A program made the translations under genes and the position numbers. This document shows, one piece after another, positions 24,107 through 38,422 of a DNA stretch of 64,000 bases. The DNA is from Dictyostelium firmibasis. Taxonomy: Eukaryota; Evosea; Eumycetozoa; Dictyosteliales; Dictyosteliaceae. Below the pieces are notes generated by a model, which saw only the letters and a list, made by a program, of their open reading frames with translations, had not been told where the DNA came from and did not search any database. Position 1 is the stretch's first letter. Every line of letters starts with the position of its first letter. The DNA is taken from positions 4,231,001-4,295,000 of the forward strand of contig CM069765.1 in assembly GCA_036169595.1 (NCBI GenBank), given 5' to 3'.

Positions 24107-25150
24107 TTAATTTAAAATTTCATTAATAATTGGTAAAATATTTTTATCAACATCGTTATCATTTTGTGGTGTTGGAATATCATTCAATTGGAAAAGATAC
24201 CATTTCTCTGTTAAAACTTGAACAAAAGGAGTAGTGTTTCTAATTTTCAAAGGTGAAGAAACATCAATTGGTGGTGATAATGGAGGAGTTGGTTCTAAAG
24301 TTAATAGTTTACCAACAGTTTCTAATTCTAAAATGTCATTGTCAGTGTAAACCTCAACGTTTGCACCCAAATCAACATGTAAATCTTTGGTATCAGGATC
24401 AATGATTTTTACAAACAAAGTTGAGTTTGTAATTGATGCACTCCAACCACTATTAACACGTGATCCAATTTTATTGGAACTATTCCCATCAGATGATTTA
24501 TCCTCTTGTTGTACCATTATATATTTATTACCAAGTGTTAATCTTGAATCTTGAAGTTTTGTATAATTCCATAATGATATTGAAGTTTTTGGTACTAATC
24601 CATTGATTGAATCATTAGATAATGGAATTATAGCTTTAGTATCTTTTGTTAAAACTGAAATTGCCCATGGTGCACATTGAATTGGCCAATTTCCTTTATT
24701 CTCTAAATAATGGTTTACTTCAATATATGATAATCTACCAACACCACCTTTAATCTCCATTGTTATTGTTTTCTTTATACCAGTTGTATGTTCAATGGCT
24801 TGTCTCATAATGATCATTGTTTCATCATTTACAAACTCTATTTGAATTGGTAGATTATCTGGATAATAGGTTCGACCAGCACATTCCGGTGCATGCCATA
24901 GACGATGTCCACCGAAAAGATTCCATTGATCATTAGAGTTTGAATGATTACTTTCACCACCAATACTACTATTATTACTTTTTATCATAGAGAGATTATG
25001 CGATTTCATTCCAAAGATTGAAGCATTTTCTTCAAAAGATAATGATAAAATTCTTGGTCCAACATCTTGTGTAATAATCATTTTAAAATGATTCCATTTA
25101 ATTTTATAACAATTTTTAAATCCTTGAAATTCAATCTTTTCAATTGTCAT
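24107..25150 (-). CDS. DUF4380-like protein, galactose-mutarotase fold
   Basis: A single exon of 347 codons. The N-terminal part has the pattern of the DUF4380/aldose-epimerase-like family: DVGPRILSLSF at about residues 29-39, NLFGGHRLWHAPE at about 77-89, then RTYYPDN. In bacteria these proteins have a galactose-mutarotase-type beta-sandwich and their substrates are mostly unknown; a sugar-binding or epimerase role is inferred only. No signal peptide, so probably cytosolic. A Ser/Asn insertion (around residues 57-73) is amoeba-like. No intron, which together with the bacterial-type family suggests old transfer from bacteria. Placement in the family rests on motif recall. Confidence 0.7.
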   Translation of the reverse strand: MTIEKIEFQGFKNCYKIKWNHFKMIITQDVGPRILSLSFEENASIFGMKSHNLSMIKSNNSSIGGESNHSNSNDQWNLFGGHRLWHAPECAGRTYYPDNLPIQIEFVNDETMIIMRQAIEHTTGIKKTITMEIKGGVGRLSYIEVNHYLENKGNWPIQCAPWAISVLTKDTKAIIPLSNDSINGLVPKTSISLWNYTKLQDSRLTLGNKYIMVQQEDKSSDGNSSNKIGSRVNSGWSASITNSTLFVKIIDPDTKDLHVDLGANVEVYTDNDILELETVGKLLTLEPTPPLSPPIDVSSPLKIRNTTPFVQVLTEKWYLFQLNDIPTPQNDNDVDKNILPIINEILN

Positions 25151-25673
25151 TTTATTTTTTTTTTTTTTTTTTTATTTTTTATTTTTTATTTTTTTTTATG
25201 TTTATATGAATTTTAATTTTGTATTAATTATTATTGCAATATAGTGTGAAAATAAAAAAAAAATTTATTAATTTCAAAAATTATAAATTAAAATTTTTTA
25301 ATAAAAAAAAAAAAAAAAAAAAAAAAGTGTGAACAACCCCATTATTCTATTTTAATATTTTTTTTTTTTTTTTTTTTTTTTTTGATTTTATTTTTTTTTA
25401 AAAAAAAAACCCAATTATGGAGATGGTTAAAATTAAATATAACAGGTAAAAACAAATTAAAAACTAAAAAAAAAAAAAAAAAAAAAGAAAGAATTAATAT
25501 GTAAATTTTATATCTATTAATTATTTTTTTATATTATTCATTCATAGGTATTATGTGGGAAAAACTTTCAAAAAATCTTTTTATTTTTTTCACATTAATT
25601 TTTTAAAAAAAAATTTTTTTTTTTTTTATTTTTATGAACGACTCGTGTTGGATAGGATTTTTTTAACAGTTTT

Positions 25674-25719
<46 letters not shown>

Positions 25720-25776
25720 TTTATTTTTTTATTTTTTTTTTTTCATTTATTGTTTTTTAAAAAATACATTTATAGA
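25151..25776. promoter_or_regulatory. Divergent promoter region between the DUF4380-like gene and mvd
   Basis: 626 bases of A and T runs between two divergently transcribed starts. The frame open from 25555 into mvd reads Phe/Lys homopolymers upstream of the true start and is not protein. A T-rich tract ending in ATAG just before the mvd ATG could also be a 5' UTR intron end. Confidence 0.45.
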
Positions 25777-27188
25777 ATGGTTTTAGCATCAATTACCTGT
25801 ACTGCACCAGTTAATATTGCAGTTATTAAATATTGGGGAAAGAGAGATGAAAATATAATTTTACCATTAAATTCATCACTCAGTGGTACTCTTCACCAAG
25901 ATGATCTTAAAACTACAACCACTATCGTTGCATCAGAAGATTACACTGAAGATGAACTTTATTTAAATGGAAAGTAAGTTTTATTTTTTTTATTTTCATT
26001 TTTTTAAAAAAATAAAAAAAAAAAAAAAATGTATAAATACATTATATTAATATAAAATTTTTAAATTATCCTCTTACCTTCCCCTTCCACACCCAAATTC
26101 AACAAATGAATATTAAATTTGAATAATAATAATAATGATAATAATAATTATTCATAATTCACTCAAATGATTATTTTATTTTATTTCATTTTATTTTATA
26201 TTTTTTCAGAAAAGAAGATATTAATGCAGTTAGATATCAAAATGTTTTAAAAATGATTAGATCAAGAGCAACCAAATTAATGGATAAGAAACATTGTGTA
26301 CATATTGCATCAATTAATAATTTCCCAACAGCAGCAGGATTAGCATCTAGTGCAAGTGGATATTGTTGTTTAGTATTTTCATTAGCTCAAATGTATGGTG
26401 TTGAAGGAGATATTAGTGCCATTGCTAGATTAGGATCAGGTAGTGCATGTAGATCAATGTATGGTGGATTTGTTAAATGGGAAATGGGTGTAAAGGAAGA
26501 TGGATCCGACTCTATTGCCATCCAAGTTCAACCAGAATCACATTGGCCAGATATGAACATCATCGTATTGGTAGTAAACGATAAGAAGAAAGAAACATCA
26601 AGTACTGATGGTATGCAAAAGAGTGCCGCTACATCTGTAATGATGAAAGAACGTTGTGCAGTAACTGTACCAAATAGAATGAGAGATATCGAAGAAGCAA
26701 TCAACAAAAAGGATTTCCAAACCTTTGGTGATATCACCATGAAAGATTCCGATGATTTCCATGAAGTTTGTGCCACTACTACACCTCCAATTTACTATCT
26801 TAACGATACCTCTCGTTACATTATGAACTTGATTCATCGTTACAATAAACTCAGTGGTTCAGTTAAATGTGCTTACACTTTTGATGCTGGCCCCAACGCT
26901 TGTATCTATTTACCTGCTGAAAATACTACTGAAGTACTCTCACTCTTTATGAAACATTTCCCAGGTGATAATATTCAAACTTATTATCGTGGTCCAAAGG
27001 AAAACATTCCTTCCATTGAAAACTTCAAACCTTCAGAAAAATTAGCTTCCCTCTATACTCCTGAAACAACCTTTGTTAATTCCCTCAAATATATCCTTCA
27101 TACTAAAGTTGGTCCAGGTCCACAAATTTTATCTGAATCTGAATCTTTAATTGACATTACTACTGGTTTACCAAAACAATTAAATTAA
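25777..27188 (+). CDS. mvd: Diphosphomevalonate decarboxylase
   Basis: Exons 25777-25973 and 26210-27188 give 391 aa, the usual length for the family. The enzyme performs the ATP-dependent decarboxylation of mevalonate diphosphate to isopentenyl diphosphate, the last step of the cytosolic mevalonate pathway to sterols, dolichol and prenyl groups. Seen: the N-terminus [18 protein letters not shown], with the family's substrate-binding N-x-K-Y-W-G-K-R; [11 protein letters not shown]; the GHMP-type ATP loop [13 protein letters not shown] at about residues 103-115; and DAGPNACIY near the C-terminus. The ATG at 25777 follows an AT leader and starts exactly at the conserved N-terminus. Identification is firm. 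Confidence 0.95.
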
Positions 27189-27975
27189 ATAAAAATAATA
27201 ATAATAATAAAAATAATAATAAAATAATAAATTTTTTTTTTTTTTTTTTTTTATCACAGGTTCAACATGATTAAAAAGAATCGATTGAGTTTATCTCATA
27301 TATCTTCCCAACTAATTTTTAATAATTCAATAATGAATGATATTTAATAATTATTTTGAAAAAAATAGAATAAAATAAAATAAAATAAAGTATAAAGTGT
27401 TGTTATCAAAAGAAATAATAAAAAAAAAGTTTATTAAAATATCTATTGAAATCTTGTGGCATATAAAAAGTAATAAATTGTAATAAAAAAAAAAAAAAAA
27501 AAAAAAAGGTTAATTAATTAATTTTCTTCTTCCCTTCTCTATTTTTTTTTTTTAAAAATAAAAAAAAAATAATAAATAAAATAAAATAAATAAAATCTGT
27601 TTATATCTATATTTATTTTTTATTACTTTTTTTATTTTTTTTTTTTTGTATTTTTTTTTTTTTTTTTATTTTTTTTAAAAAAAAATGGGTTGGTGTGTAT
27701 GGAGAAATATGAAATATTTTTGGAAAAGGGCGGAGTGGGTTTAAACCACATAATATTTCAACCCTCCACACAATCGTGAAAGGATATTTATTAAAAAAAA
27801 AAAATCTTTTTTTTTTTTTTATTTTTTTTATTTTTTTTTTATTATTTTTTTTTTTTTATAGTTTTGTTTTTTATAGTTTTTTTTTTTTTTTTTTATAATT
27901 TTTTATAACCAGATTTTCAGACTTATCATTTTTTTTTTTTTTTTTACTATAAAAATAAAAAAAAAAAAAGAAAAA
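27189..27975. other. Spacer between mvd and the cation exchanger gene
   Basis: Mostly A/T runs. The first 400 bases are the mvd 3' flank. An island at about 27686-27785 is much richer in G and C than its surroundings and carries inverted repeats (separate entry). The rest up to 27975 is a T-run-rich leader of the exchanger gene. Confidence 0.5.
27686..27785. promoter_or_regulatory. GC-richer island with nested inverted repeats
   Basis: TGAAATATT (27710-27718) is matched exactly by AATATTTCA (27752-27760). Outside these, TGTGTATGGAG (27694-27704) pairs with CTCCACACA (27764-27772) apart from bulges. Inside lies the near-palindrome GTGGGTTTAAACCAC (27735-27749). The GTGTGG/CCACAC words resemble G-box/CA-rich developmental promoter elements of Dictyostelium. 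The folding could equally mark a small structured RNA. Seen directly: the repeats. Inferred: any function. Confidence 0.4.
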
Positions 27976-30177
<2,202 letters not shown>

Positions 30178-30200
30178 ATAAATTAATTTTATTTTCTCTA

Positions 30201-30236
<36 letters not shown>

Positions 30237-30751
30237 TTTAATTTATTAAAAATGTTAATAATAATTTCTCAACAACACACACATAAACACACACACAGAC
30301 AAAATTATTAAAAAAAAATAAAAAAAAATAAAAAAAAATAAAATTGTCATCATATTTTTTGAATTTAAATATATGATTTGTTTTTTTTTTTAATAAAAAT
30401 TCCATTAAAAAAAAAAGCTTAAAAATAGAAAACTTAATAATACATACAAAATCCCTTTGTTTTTTTTTATTTCTATTTTTGTCATTAATCACACTAACAC
30501 AACACACCAAATATATCAAAAAAAAAAAATTAATTAATAAAACTAACACCACACAAAAAAAAACATATGTTGGAATAAAATTTATTTTTTTTATATTTTT
30601 TTTTAAAAATAATAATTTTTTTTATTATTTATTTTTTTTGTATAAATAAATTGAAATCAAACACATTTTTTTTTATATTTTTTTTTGTAAAAAAAAAACA
30701 ACCACCAAACTACAAATATATACCCATTATAAATTTAAATTTTAAATAACA
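30178..30751. other. AT-rich spacer, no gene seen
   Basis: 3' flank of the exchanger gene and leader of the next gene: T and A runs with CACACA words at about 30276-30300 and 30490-30555. No open frame of the local coding type. Confidence 0.6.
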
Positions 30752-33409
30752 ATGGATTTTAATAAAATTTCAAATATATTTTATAATTTAATTAATAATA
30801 AAATTGATATAAATAATAAAAATAATAATAGTAACAAAGATAATATTGAATTAACAGAAGAATTAATAAATGATTTTAAAATAATTAATATTAAAGAAGT
30901 TTTAAAAATTAATAAAAATTTATTAAAAGAAAAAGTTAAAAGAAATCAATTATTAGATTTTATAATAACTAATAGTGAAGAAGAAAAAGAAAAAGAAGAA
31001 GAAGAAGAAGAAGGAAAAGCAGAAATTAAAATAGATTTTGGTAAAAATTATTTTGAATTAATTTTTAATAATTTTAAAGATGAAATAATTGATTATGAAT
31101 TTTATAAAGATTTATTTAAAAATTATTCAAAATATTTTCAATCATCAATTATTTATACTGCAAATTATTTAACAAAATGTGACTGTGTGGTTGGATTAAA
31201 AGTTTTAATTGATGATTTATCATTTAGTGTTCCGAATAATTTATATCAAAAATCCATTGAATATGGTTCAATTAATGTTTCAAATTTTCTTGTTAAAGAG
31301 TTTAAATGTAAATTAACAAATGAGCAACAAAATAATATATGGTCAATTTTATTAAATAAATCATATAAAAATGAAAAAACATTAAATAATTTAACAAAGT
31401 CTATTCATTATTTAGCAAGTATAAATACCAATTTACCAACAATACCAATTAAATTTGTTTTAGATTTTCCAATAAAATCAAAAACATTAGATTTAATAAT
31501 AGATATATGTTTTTCAATATCATATATAATTGGTTCATTAAAATCTTATGAAGGATTTTATAATTCTAATGATGACGATAAGGAAACACCAATTAAATTA
31601 TTATCACCAATAGAAATTGAACAAATAAAAAATAAATATACAACTGATGAACTATCAACACAAGTTGAAGATTTAGATAGTAATAGATATTCAATTAAAC
31701 TATTGGTTAAAATGGCATGTTACTTTACAAGTTCAATTAATTGTAAACTAAATTTTATATTTTATAATTTAAAATTTGAAAATAAATATAATATTAAAGA
31801 TTATTCGGAAATTCAATTGATCGAAAGTTCAATACTTTCATGTAATTATGGTTTACTATCAAGACTTTATGAATTTCATTTAGATCATAATGGTAATCAA
31901 ATAAATAATAATGATAGTAATAATAGTAATAATAATAAATTGTGTTTAAAAATATTAGATGAATATATAACGAATGATTCAAAACAAATTTTCAGATATA
32001 GTTTACCATTGTCAATAGATTTAATAAAACAAAAAATGTTTATTGAATGTTCAATAAATGATTATTGTAATAAAAAGTTAGATAGCTATAGAAAGTTTCC
32101 AATTCAACATTTAATAAAAATTATTTTATTATTTAATAATGTTACATTGGTTCAATACATGTTAGATTTATTTATAAAATTTAAACCAATAATACCAAAA
32201 ATTAAAAATAAGAAAATATTATCATGGATACAATCAACTAAAGTTTTCGATTTATTATTTCAACAAAAACTGGAACCAAAATTAATTAAAGATTTTAAAT
32301 TTAAACAATTATTATTGCCAAGAAAAGATATGAATTTAATTGATTGCAATAATAATCAATTTAAAAATTCTGAATCTAAGGAAATTATTAAAAAGGAGTT
32401 AATGTTAAATACCTTATTAAATCATTTTAAATTAAATTATAATAATGATTATAAAATTGGGTTACTGGAATTAAAAGTATCACCTTTTATGTTTGGTAGT
32501 TCATTTATTTTCAAAGATGAAAATTTCAATGATTTCAAATCACAATTAATAGATTATGAATTTTGGAAGAAGCATTTACAAGGTAAACATGATTATAAAG
32601 GTAAAATAATTAAAGATGGACCAAGATCAATACCAAAACATCAATTCATTAAATTATTAATGATAACACCACAACATCAAAACTATACATGCATTGATTC
32701 CATGGAAAATTTAGATTGGATAATTAAAAATAGTCCAAATGATTTAACAAATCAAAGATGTATTACAAATCAATTATTATTATTTCAACATTCATATCAT
32801 ATTGGTACTTTAAAAGAAACAAAAATTGAATTTGAAAAATATCATGGAAATTATTTTTTAAATTTTATTCTTGCCAGTGGTTTAATAGAGAAGATAACCA
32901 AAAATGCTGATATTGAATCTTTAAATTTAATAATTGACCTCTTAAATCAAGTTAAATCTCCAAAACCAGTTAAATCGCCTCAAATTACAATATCTCTATC
33001 AGTGACAAACCTTGAAAATGGTGAAAATATATTTTATCATGAAAATGAACAAAATAATGAATTGAAACAAATAGTAAAAGACATTAAAACTCAAATATTT
33101 AAATCAATTGGATCATCAAATCGTGCCGATATATTAGAGTATCTAATAACTTGCCATTCTAATTTATTTACTCCAATTTCTGTATATCAATCTTTGTACC
33201 AAACTTGTTTCGATAATTCTTTCACTTCTAACTGGTGTAACATTGAAGTATGTGAATACATTTTAAATACTTTAAAATATAATTGTTTTAGTTTATCTCA
33301 CCCATCAAAAATTGAAAGAATTTTTAATAAATCAAAAAATCACAATTGCCCACCTTTTAATTATATGCAAGAAAAATACAATTCAAAAATTAACTTTAAA
33401 CATGTATAA
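30752..33409 (+). CDS. Large uncharacterised protein with degenerate ankyrin-like helices
   Basis: A single exon of 885 codons with strong local codon bias. It opens with MDFNKISNIFYNLINNKIDI and has a Glu-rich stretch near residues 76-90. The rest is repeated helix pairs such as YLTKCDCVVGLKVLIDDLSF and SIEYGSINVSNFLVKEFKCK, which have the spacing of degenerate ankyrin repeats common in large Dictyostelium paralogue families. A short Asn tract lies at about residue 385. There is no signal peptide or transmembrane segment. Possibly related to the partial gene at the left edge, whose C-terminal part has the same kind of repeats; this is inference. Function unknown. Confidence 0.85.
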   Translation: MDFNKISNIFYNLINNKIDINNKNNNSNKDNIELTEELINDFKIINIKEVLKINKNLLKEKVKRNQLLDFIITNSEEEKEKEEEEEEGKAEIKIDFGKNYFELIFNNFKDEIIDYEFYKDLFKNYSKYFQSSIIYTANYLTKCDCVVGLKVLIDDLSFSVPNNLYQKSIEYGSINVSNFLVKEFKCKLTNEQQNNIWSILLNKSYKNEKTLNNLTKSIHYLASINTNLPTIPIKFVLDFPIKSKTLDLIIDICFSISYIIGSLKSYEGFYNSNDDDKETPIKLLSPIEIEQIKNKYTTDELSTQVEDLDSNRYSIKLLVKMACYFTSSINCKLNFIFYNLKFENKYNIKDYSEIQLIESSILSCNYGLLSRLYEFHLDHNGNQINNNDSNNSNNNKLCLKILDEYITNDSKQIFRYSLPLSIDLIKQKMFIECSINDYCNKKLDSYRKFPIQHLIKIILLFNNVTLVQYMLDLFIKFKPIIPKIKNKKILSWIQSTKVFDLLFQQKLEPKLIKDFKFKQLLLPRKDMNLIDCNNNQFKNSESKEIIKKELMLNTLLNHFKLNYNNDYKIGLLELKVSPFMFGSSFIFKDENFNDFKSQLIDYEFWKKHLQGKHDYKGKIIKDGPRSIPKHQFIKLLMITPQHQNYTCIDSMENLDWIIKNSPNDLTNQRCITNQLLLFQHSYHIGTLKETKIEFEKYHGNYFLNFILASGLIEKITKNADIESLNLIIDLLNQVKSPKPVKSPQITISLSVTNLENGENIFYHENEQNNELKQIVKDIKTQIFKSIGSSNRADILEYLITCHSNLFTPISVYQSLYQTCFDNSFTSNWCNIEVCEYILNTLKYNCFSLSHPSKIERIFNKSKNHNCPPFNYMQEKYNSKINFKHV

Positions 33410-33621
33410 ATAATTTTTTTCTGTAATTTTAAAAAAAATTAAAATAAAATAAATAAAAATAAAAGATTAAAAAGAGAATGCATGACAAAACTAAAAAAAA
33501 TATAACAAAAACAACTTTTGGATTATAATTTCAAATGACAAAAAAAAAAAAATATTGTTTATGTAGTAATAAAATTTTAAGCAAAAAAAAAAAAAATGAT
33601 AAAAAAAAAACATCAAATAAT
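33410..33621. terminator. Convergent 3' flanks
   Basis: A short A-rich interval between two convergent genes, with AATAAAA words suited to polyadenylation at about 33445-33465 (plus). No other feature. Confidence 0.4.
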
Positions 33622-36600
33622 TTAATTTATTAAATTAAAAAGAATTAATGCATTTGATTTAAATTCTATTATTTCCTTTGAAGAATATTGAAAATTATTT
33701 GGAATTGGTCGAATTAGTTGAGAGGTTGAACTATGATCCAATGGTTGTTGGAAATGATAAATTTCATTGTTGAATTGATTTGAAAGGTTAAATAATAATA
33801 ACCACAAAGAGTCAGGATCATTTTTTAATAAAACATCTTTCCAAATATCCATTGTGAAATGTTGAAATTGCTCAGGTTGATTTCTATTTAAATAATAAAT
33901 GGTTGTTTTAGCTATATCCATAATTTGATTTTGTTTAATTCTATTACCAGCGGAACCAAGTAAAATAGTTTTCAAAGTTTGTAAACATATAAACTGAACC
34001 TTAAAAGATGGTGTATACTTTAATTTATCTTTTTTTAATTTAATTTCAATATTCTCTTCAATTGTTTTAATTGATGAATCTATTTCAACTATTAATGGTT
34101 TCTTTGAAGTTGTAGTATTAATATTATTATTGTTATTATTATTATTAATATTTAATGGTTGTTTTTGTTGTTGTTGCTGCTTAATTTGATTTGATTGCTC
34201 ATCAATTAAAATTCTATTAATGATTGGCCATAATTGATCCCAGAATCTTTGGGAAATAAATTCTAATGAAAGATTTGAAATGGTTTGAATTACTTCTAAT
34301 GATTTCTTTGCAATGATTCTATCAGACTCGGATACTCTTCTAACTAATGAATCCCATACCAAATGAATTAATGGGAATAATGCAACTTTTTCTATACTCT
34401 TATCTGAATTGGTTTTATTTGGTTGTTGTTGTTGTTGATGTTCATGATCATCTTCATTTATAATTTCTTTTTGATCATCAGGCTCTTCCTCTTCAGCGCC
34501 ACCATATTTTCTAGTACCAGTCGCAACAATCACTAAACCCATTTCTACGATATCAATGGTTGCCATTTTAATGATTTTATTTTTTGAACCAATAAAATGA
34601 ATAGATTTTCTAATGATCTCTTGAACCATTTGTCTTTGAATTTCTGTAGTTTCAATAAAGTTTGGTATACCTAATGATTCTGGTGTTGCTTCAATTTTTA
34701 ATAAATCAAAATCCTGTTGTTGTTTCTTTAAACTATTGTTTTTAATATCGAGTTGATTCAATTGTTCAATTTTATCATCTTTTTTAGAATGATGAGATAA
34801 GAAAAACTCTTTAATATCCTGAATTGATTGCTTTTCTTTTTCTTCTTCTTTTTCTTCCTCAACATTAACATTAACTTCTTCATTTAATTTTCTTTTCTCT
34901 TTAAGTTCATTTAATTTTAATAGAATTTGTTGATATTGCAATTGATGTTTTGAGTTATTATATAGAACCTTTACTATATTTGATAGGATAGATATGAAAA
35001 TTTGAATATTTTTCGAATTTTCAATTGCTAAATCCAAAGAATTTAAAATCATTCTAATGGTATCCGATAGGAAAGGAAGGAAACCTAAACCAGTGATATT
35101 TAAAATACCTTCGAAAATACTTGGTGTATTTGGAAATGAGTCTAAATATTTCATATGACTTTCAATTGTATCCAATAAATAATCTGAATTCTTATAAATT
35201 ATATCTTGAATTGATTCATAGCCAAATGAAATTTGAATTTCATTCAATGTTTTTGTACATTGTTTAATTATTAATCCATTATTATTATTATTATTATATG
35301 TGCCACTACCTCCACTACCATTCTCCAAACTTGATAAACCTAATTTTTCTAATAATTGATAAATAATTTTACTTAAAAATATTTGACGAAATTTTTTTGT
35401 TTGAAAATTACCAACTATTTTAGTTAACACACCAATCGATTCTAAAACTAATGATATCGTAACAGTATTATCGAAATAAATCTCTAATTGATTATCATTT
35501 TCTTTATTTGAAATTGATAACAATGTATTATCACTACTACTATTATTTCTATTTGAATACATTAAATGTTGATCCCTTGAAATTACCAAATTTAATAAAT
35601 TTGGTGACATAATTTCTTCTAAAATATACTGAACTGTTGAAAAATCCATCATCACCATTGTATTTTTATTATTATTATTTCCAATTAAAAGATGATTCAA
35701 ACAAAAGATAATCTCTTTTCTTTTTGGTGAACTTGATAATAAACTATTTGAAATTAAAATATCAATCCATTCTCTAATATCACAAATCTTACCAATTAAT
35801 TCAATCACTTTAATCAAATAATTTTCACTATCCCTACTATTGAAATTAATAAATGGTAATGATAAATTTGAAAATGATTTAATTGATCTTTTTTGATTTT
35901 TTTCTATAATTAAGCCAATATAAAAAAATATTGTGTTAAAAATGAAATAAAACTACAACCACTACAAAAAAATTTTAAATTTTATATACATACCAAATGG
36001 ATTATCAGATATAATTTTCAATGAGTCTTCTAATGATTTTTGTAAATTTTTAGATGATGTAGATTCAATAGGTATTGATGATGGTGGTGGTGATTGCATT
36101 TCAGATAGTGATATTAATGTTGAAGCTATCATATCTATTCTAGTCGAAAAAAATGAAGAAATATCATCTCCTAAAATATTTATATATGATAAAACCAATT
36201 TAAATACTATAATCTTCTTTTCTTCATCAATTTGTGTATTAATATAATTTTTTCCTATTCTGTCACTACCATTATCATCACTATCAACACTATTACATAT
36301 TAACATTGGCAATGATTGAAATAAATGATTAAAATTATCTTGTAATATTGAATCAATATCAAGTTGATTTTGTTGTTTTTGTTGTTTTTCTTTCAATTGA
36401 ATGAAATATTGGTTTGTTTGATTTTGAATTTGTGGATAATGATCAGCATGAAATAAAACCAATACCTCCAATAGAATTGGTGATAATGATGTTAAATTTG
36501 AACAATTTAAAAGGATTGTGAAGGAAGATCTAGCCAATGCTTCTCTATTTTGATATTTCTCTAATGATAATTTAGATGCTAATAATGTACTAGCATTATC

Positions 36601-37830
36601 CTTTGAGTAGAGGGAATGTTGTACCCTCAATCCTGAATATGAATTTGATGTTGGATAAATCAAACAAAACATATTATATAAATTTAATTCCGATTCCTTA
36701 AACATTGAATTAATTTGCTCATTCTTTGCATTACTAATACTACTATTACTGGTACTACTATTACTACTATTTGTATAAGGAGATGATAATATACAATCTT
36801 TAACATTGTCAGATAATGTTGTTGAAATGATTTTACTGAATAAATCTAAACATTGCACTTTTAAAACTGAACCTAATTTATAATCGCCTGAAATAATCTT
36901 AAATAATGAACTTATAGTACCTGGAAATATTTGAAATAATATATTAAAATATTCTAAATTCCTCTTTGAAAATGGCTCAATTATAAAATCCAATGTAAAT
37001 ATTAATTCTTTTTTAATTTCTCTTGATAATGTTGATGTTATTGTTGTTGATGGCTGTTGTTGTTGAGTTAATAAATTTAATAAAGTTGAAATAGTATAAC
37101 CAAATGGTACGAATTGGTCACCAATTAGGAATGGATGTTTTGGATATAACTGTTTATCATTAAAGAATGAATCTTGTGTACATTTAAATAGTAGTCTAAT
37201 ATTTAATAATAATAACTTTAAAATTTCTTCATTTAGTTGTTGTTGTTGTTGTTGTTCTTGATTCAAATAGTTTATTATAATTGTTAAAATATTAACAAAC
37301 TTTTTAAATTGTGTAATTTTAATTTTATCCAATAATTTTGATAACAATGTAAATGATTTCAATTGAATCGATTCTTTTCTAATACAAAATAAAACTTTAT
37401 GATTTTGTAATGATAATCCACCTGTACTTTTGATGTTATTACTATTATTAATATTATTATTAGTATCATTATTGTTATTGGTTCCTTTATCAGTTGAATT
37501 TATAATTAAAGATATTGGTATCATTAGATAATCGAAAATAAAAGTTAATGACCAATTAGTATTATTATTATCATTTTTTTGGTCCTCAGTTATATCTATT
37601 AGACTTTGAATTAAATATTCTAAATTTATTATTATTTTTTTATTATCTTCTTTCTCAAATTTCTTTTCATCGGTATTTGATAATATAGTTATCAACTCAT
37701 CGCATATTGGTTTATAGCTTTGAAATATTTGATTCAATTTTAATTTTTCATTTGAACTTAATGTTGTTGTTTGAGTTGTTGTTGTTGTTGTTGGTGATAA
37801 TGTTGGTAATGATAATAATTCATCTGACAT
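33622..37830 (-). CDS. TTI1-like HEAT-repeat protein (TELO2-interacting protein 1)
   Basis: Two exons, 37830-35994 and 35903-33622 (intron 35993-35904, GTATGT to TATAG, phases match), give 1372 aa. The whole protein is alpha-helical of HEAT type with amoeba Gln/Asn/Thr insertions, which explains the length compared with about 1090 aa in animals. The best family mark is in the C-terminal third: FPLIHLVWDSLVRRVSESD followed by KKSLEVIQTISNLSLEFISQ and LWPIINRIL, which recalls TTI1 (LLP-x-x-H-x-x-WP). TTI1 with TELO2 and TTI2 forms the TTT chaperone complex that stabilises PIKK kinases such as TOR, ATM and ATR. Another HEAT protein is possible. It shares a 233-base divergent promoter region with the next gene. 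Confidence 0.65.
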
Positions 37831-38016
37831 TACTCTAATGTAATATGTTTATTTTAAAAATTAACTGAAATATAATTATTGAAGAGTGATATCTAATAAT
37901 TAATTAATCTTAAAAATCTATAAAAATAAAAAAATAAAAATATAAAAAAATAAAAATAAAAAAAAAAATAAAAATTATAAAAAATTAGAATTTTTTTCTT
38001 CAACACAAATTGATTT

Positions 38017-38048
<32 letters not shown>

Positions 38049-38063
38049 CAATTTATTGCATAT

Positions 38064-38381
38064 ATGAGTGATTTAAATATACTGATAGTTGGTACAGAAA
38101 GAACTGGAAAAACAACACTATCAAATGCACTCTATGATCACCCATCGGTACTAAACCGTCAAGAATCTAGTTATACATATGCAGAATCTGAAATATCTAA
38201 AGTCGTTGATGTAAAACAAAAATATAATTTGTTAATGTATATATATACATATATAGATATATCAAATAAAATTATATATATTTATAAGTAAATTTTATTT
38301 TTTTTAATTTCTAACCAAAAAAAAAAAAAAAAAAAAAAAAAAATAAAAAAAAGAGTATCCACATCAAAACTTCTTTCTGAA

Positions 38382-38422
<41 letters not shown>

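Noticed and set aside
26528-26837. Minus-strand frames inside mvd
   Set aside because: Shadows of the conserved GHMP-family coding sequence on the plus strand.
30752-33409. F-box or kinase assignment for the large amoeba-type protein
   Set aside because: No F-box motif and no kinase motifs were seen; only ankyrin-like helix pairs can be supported.
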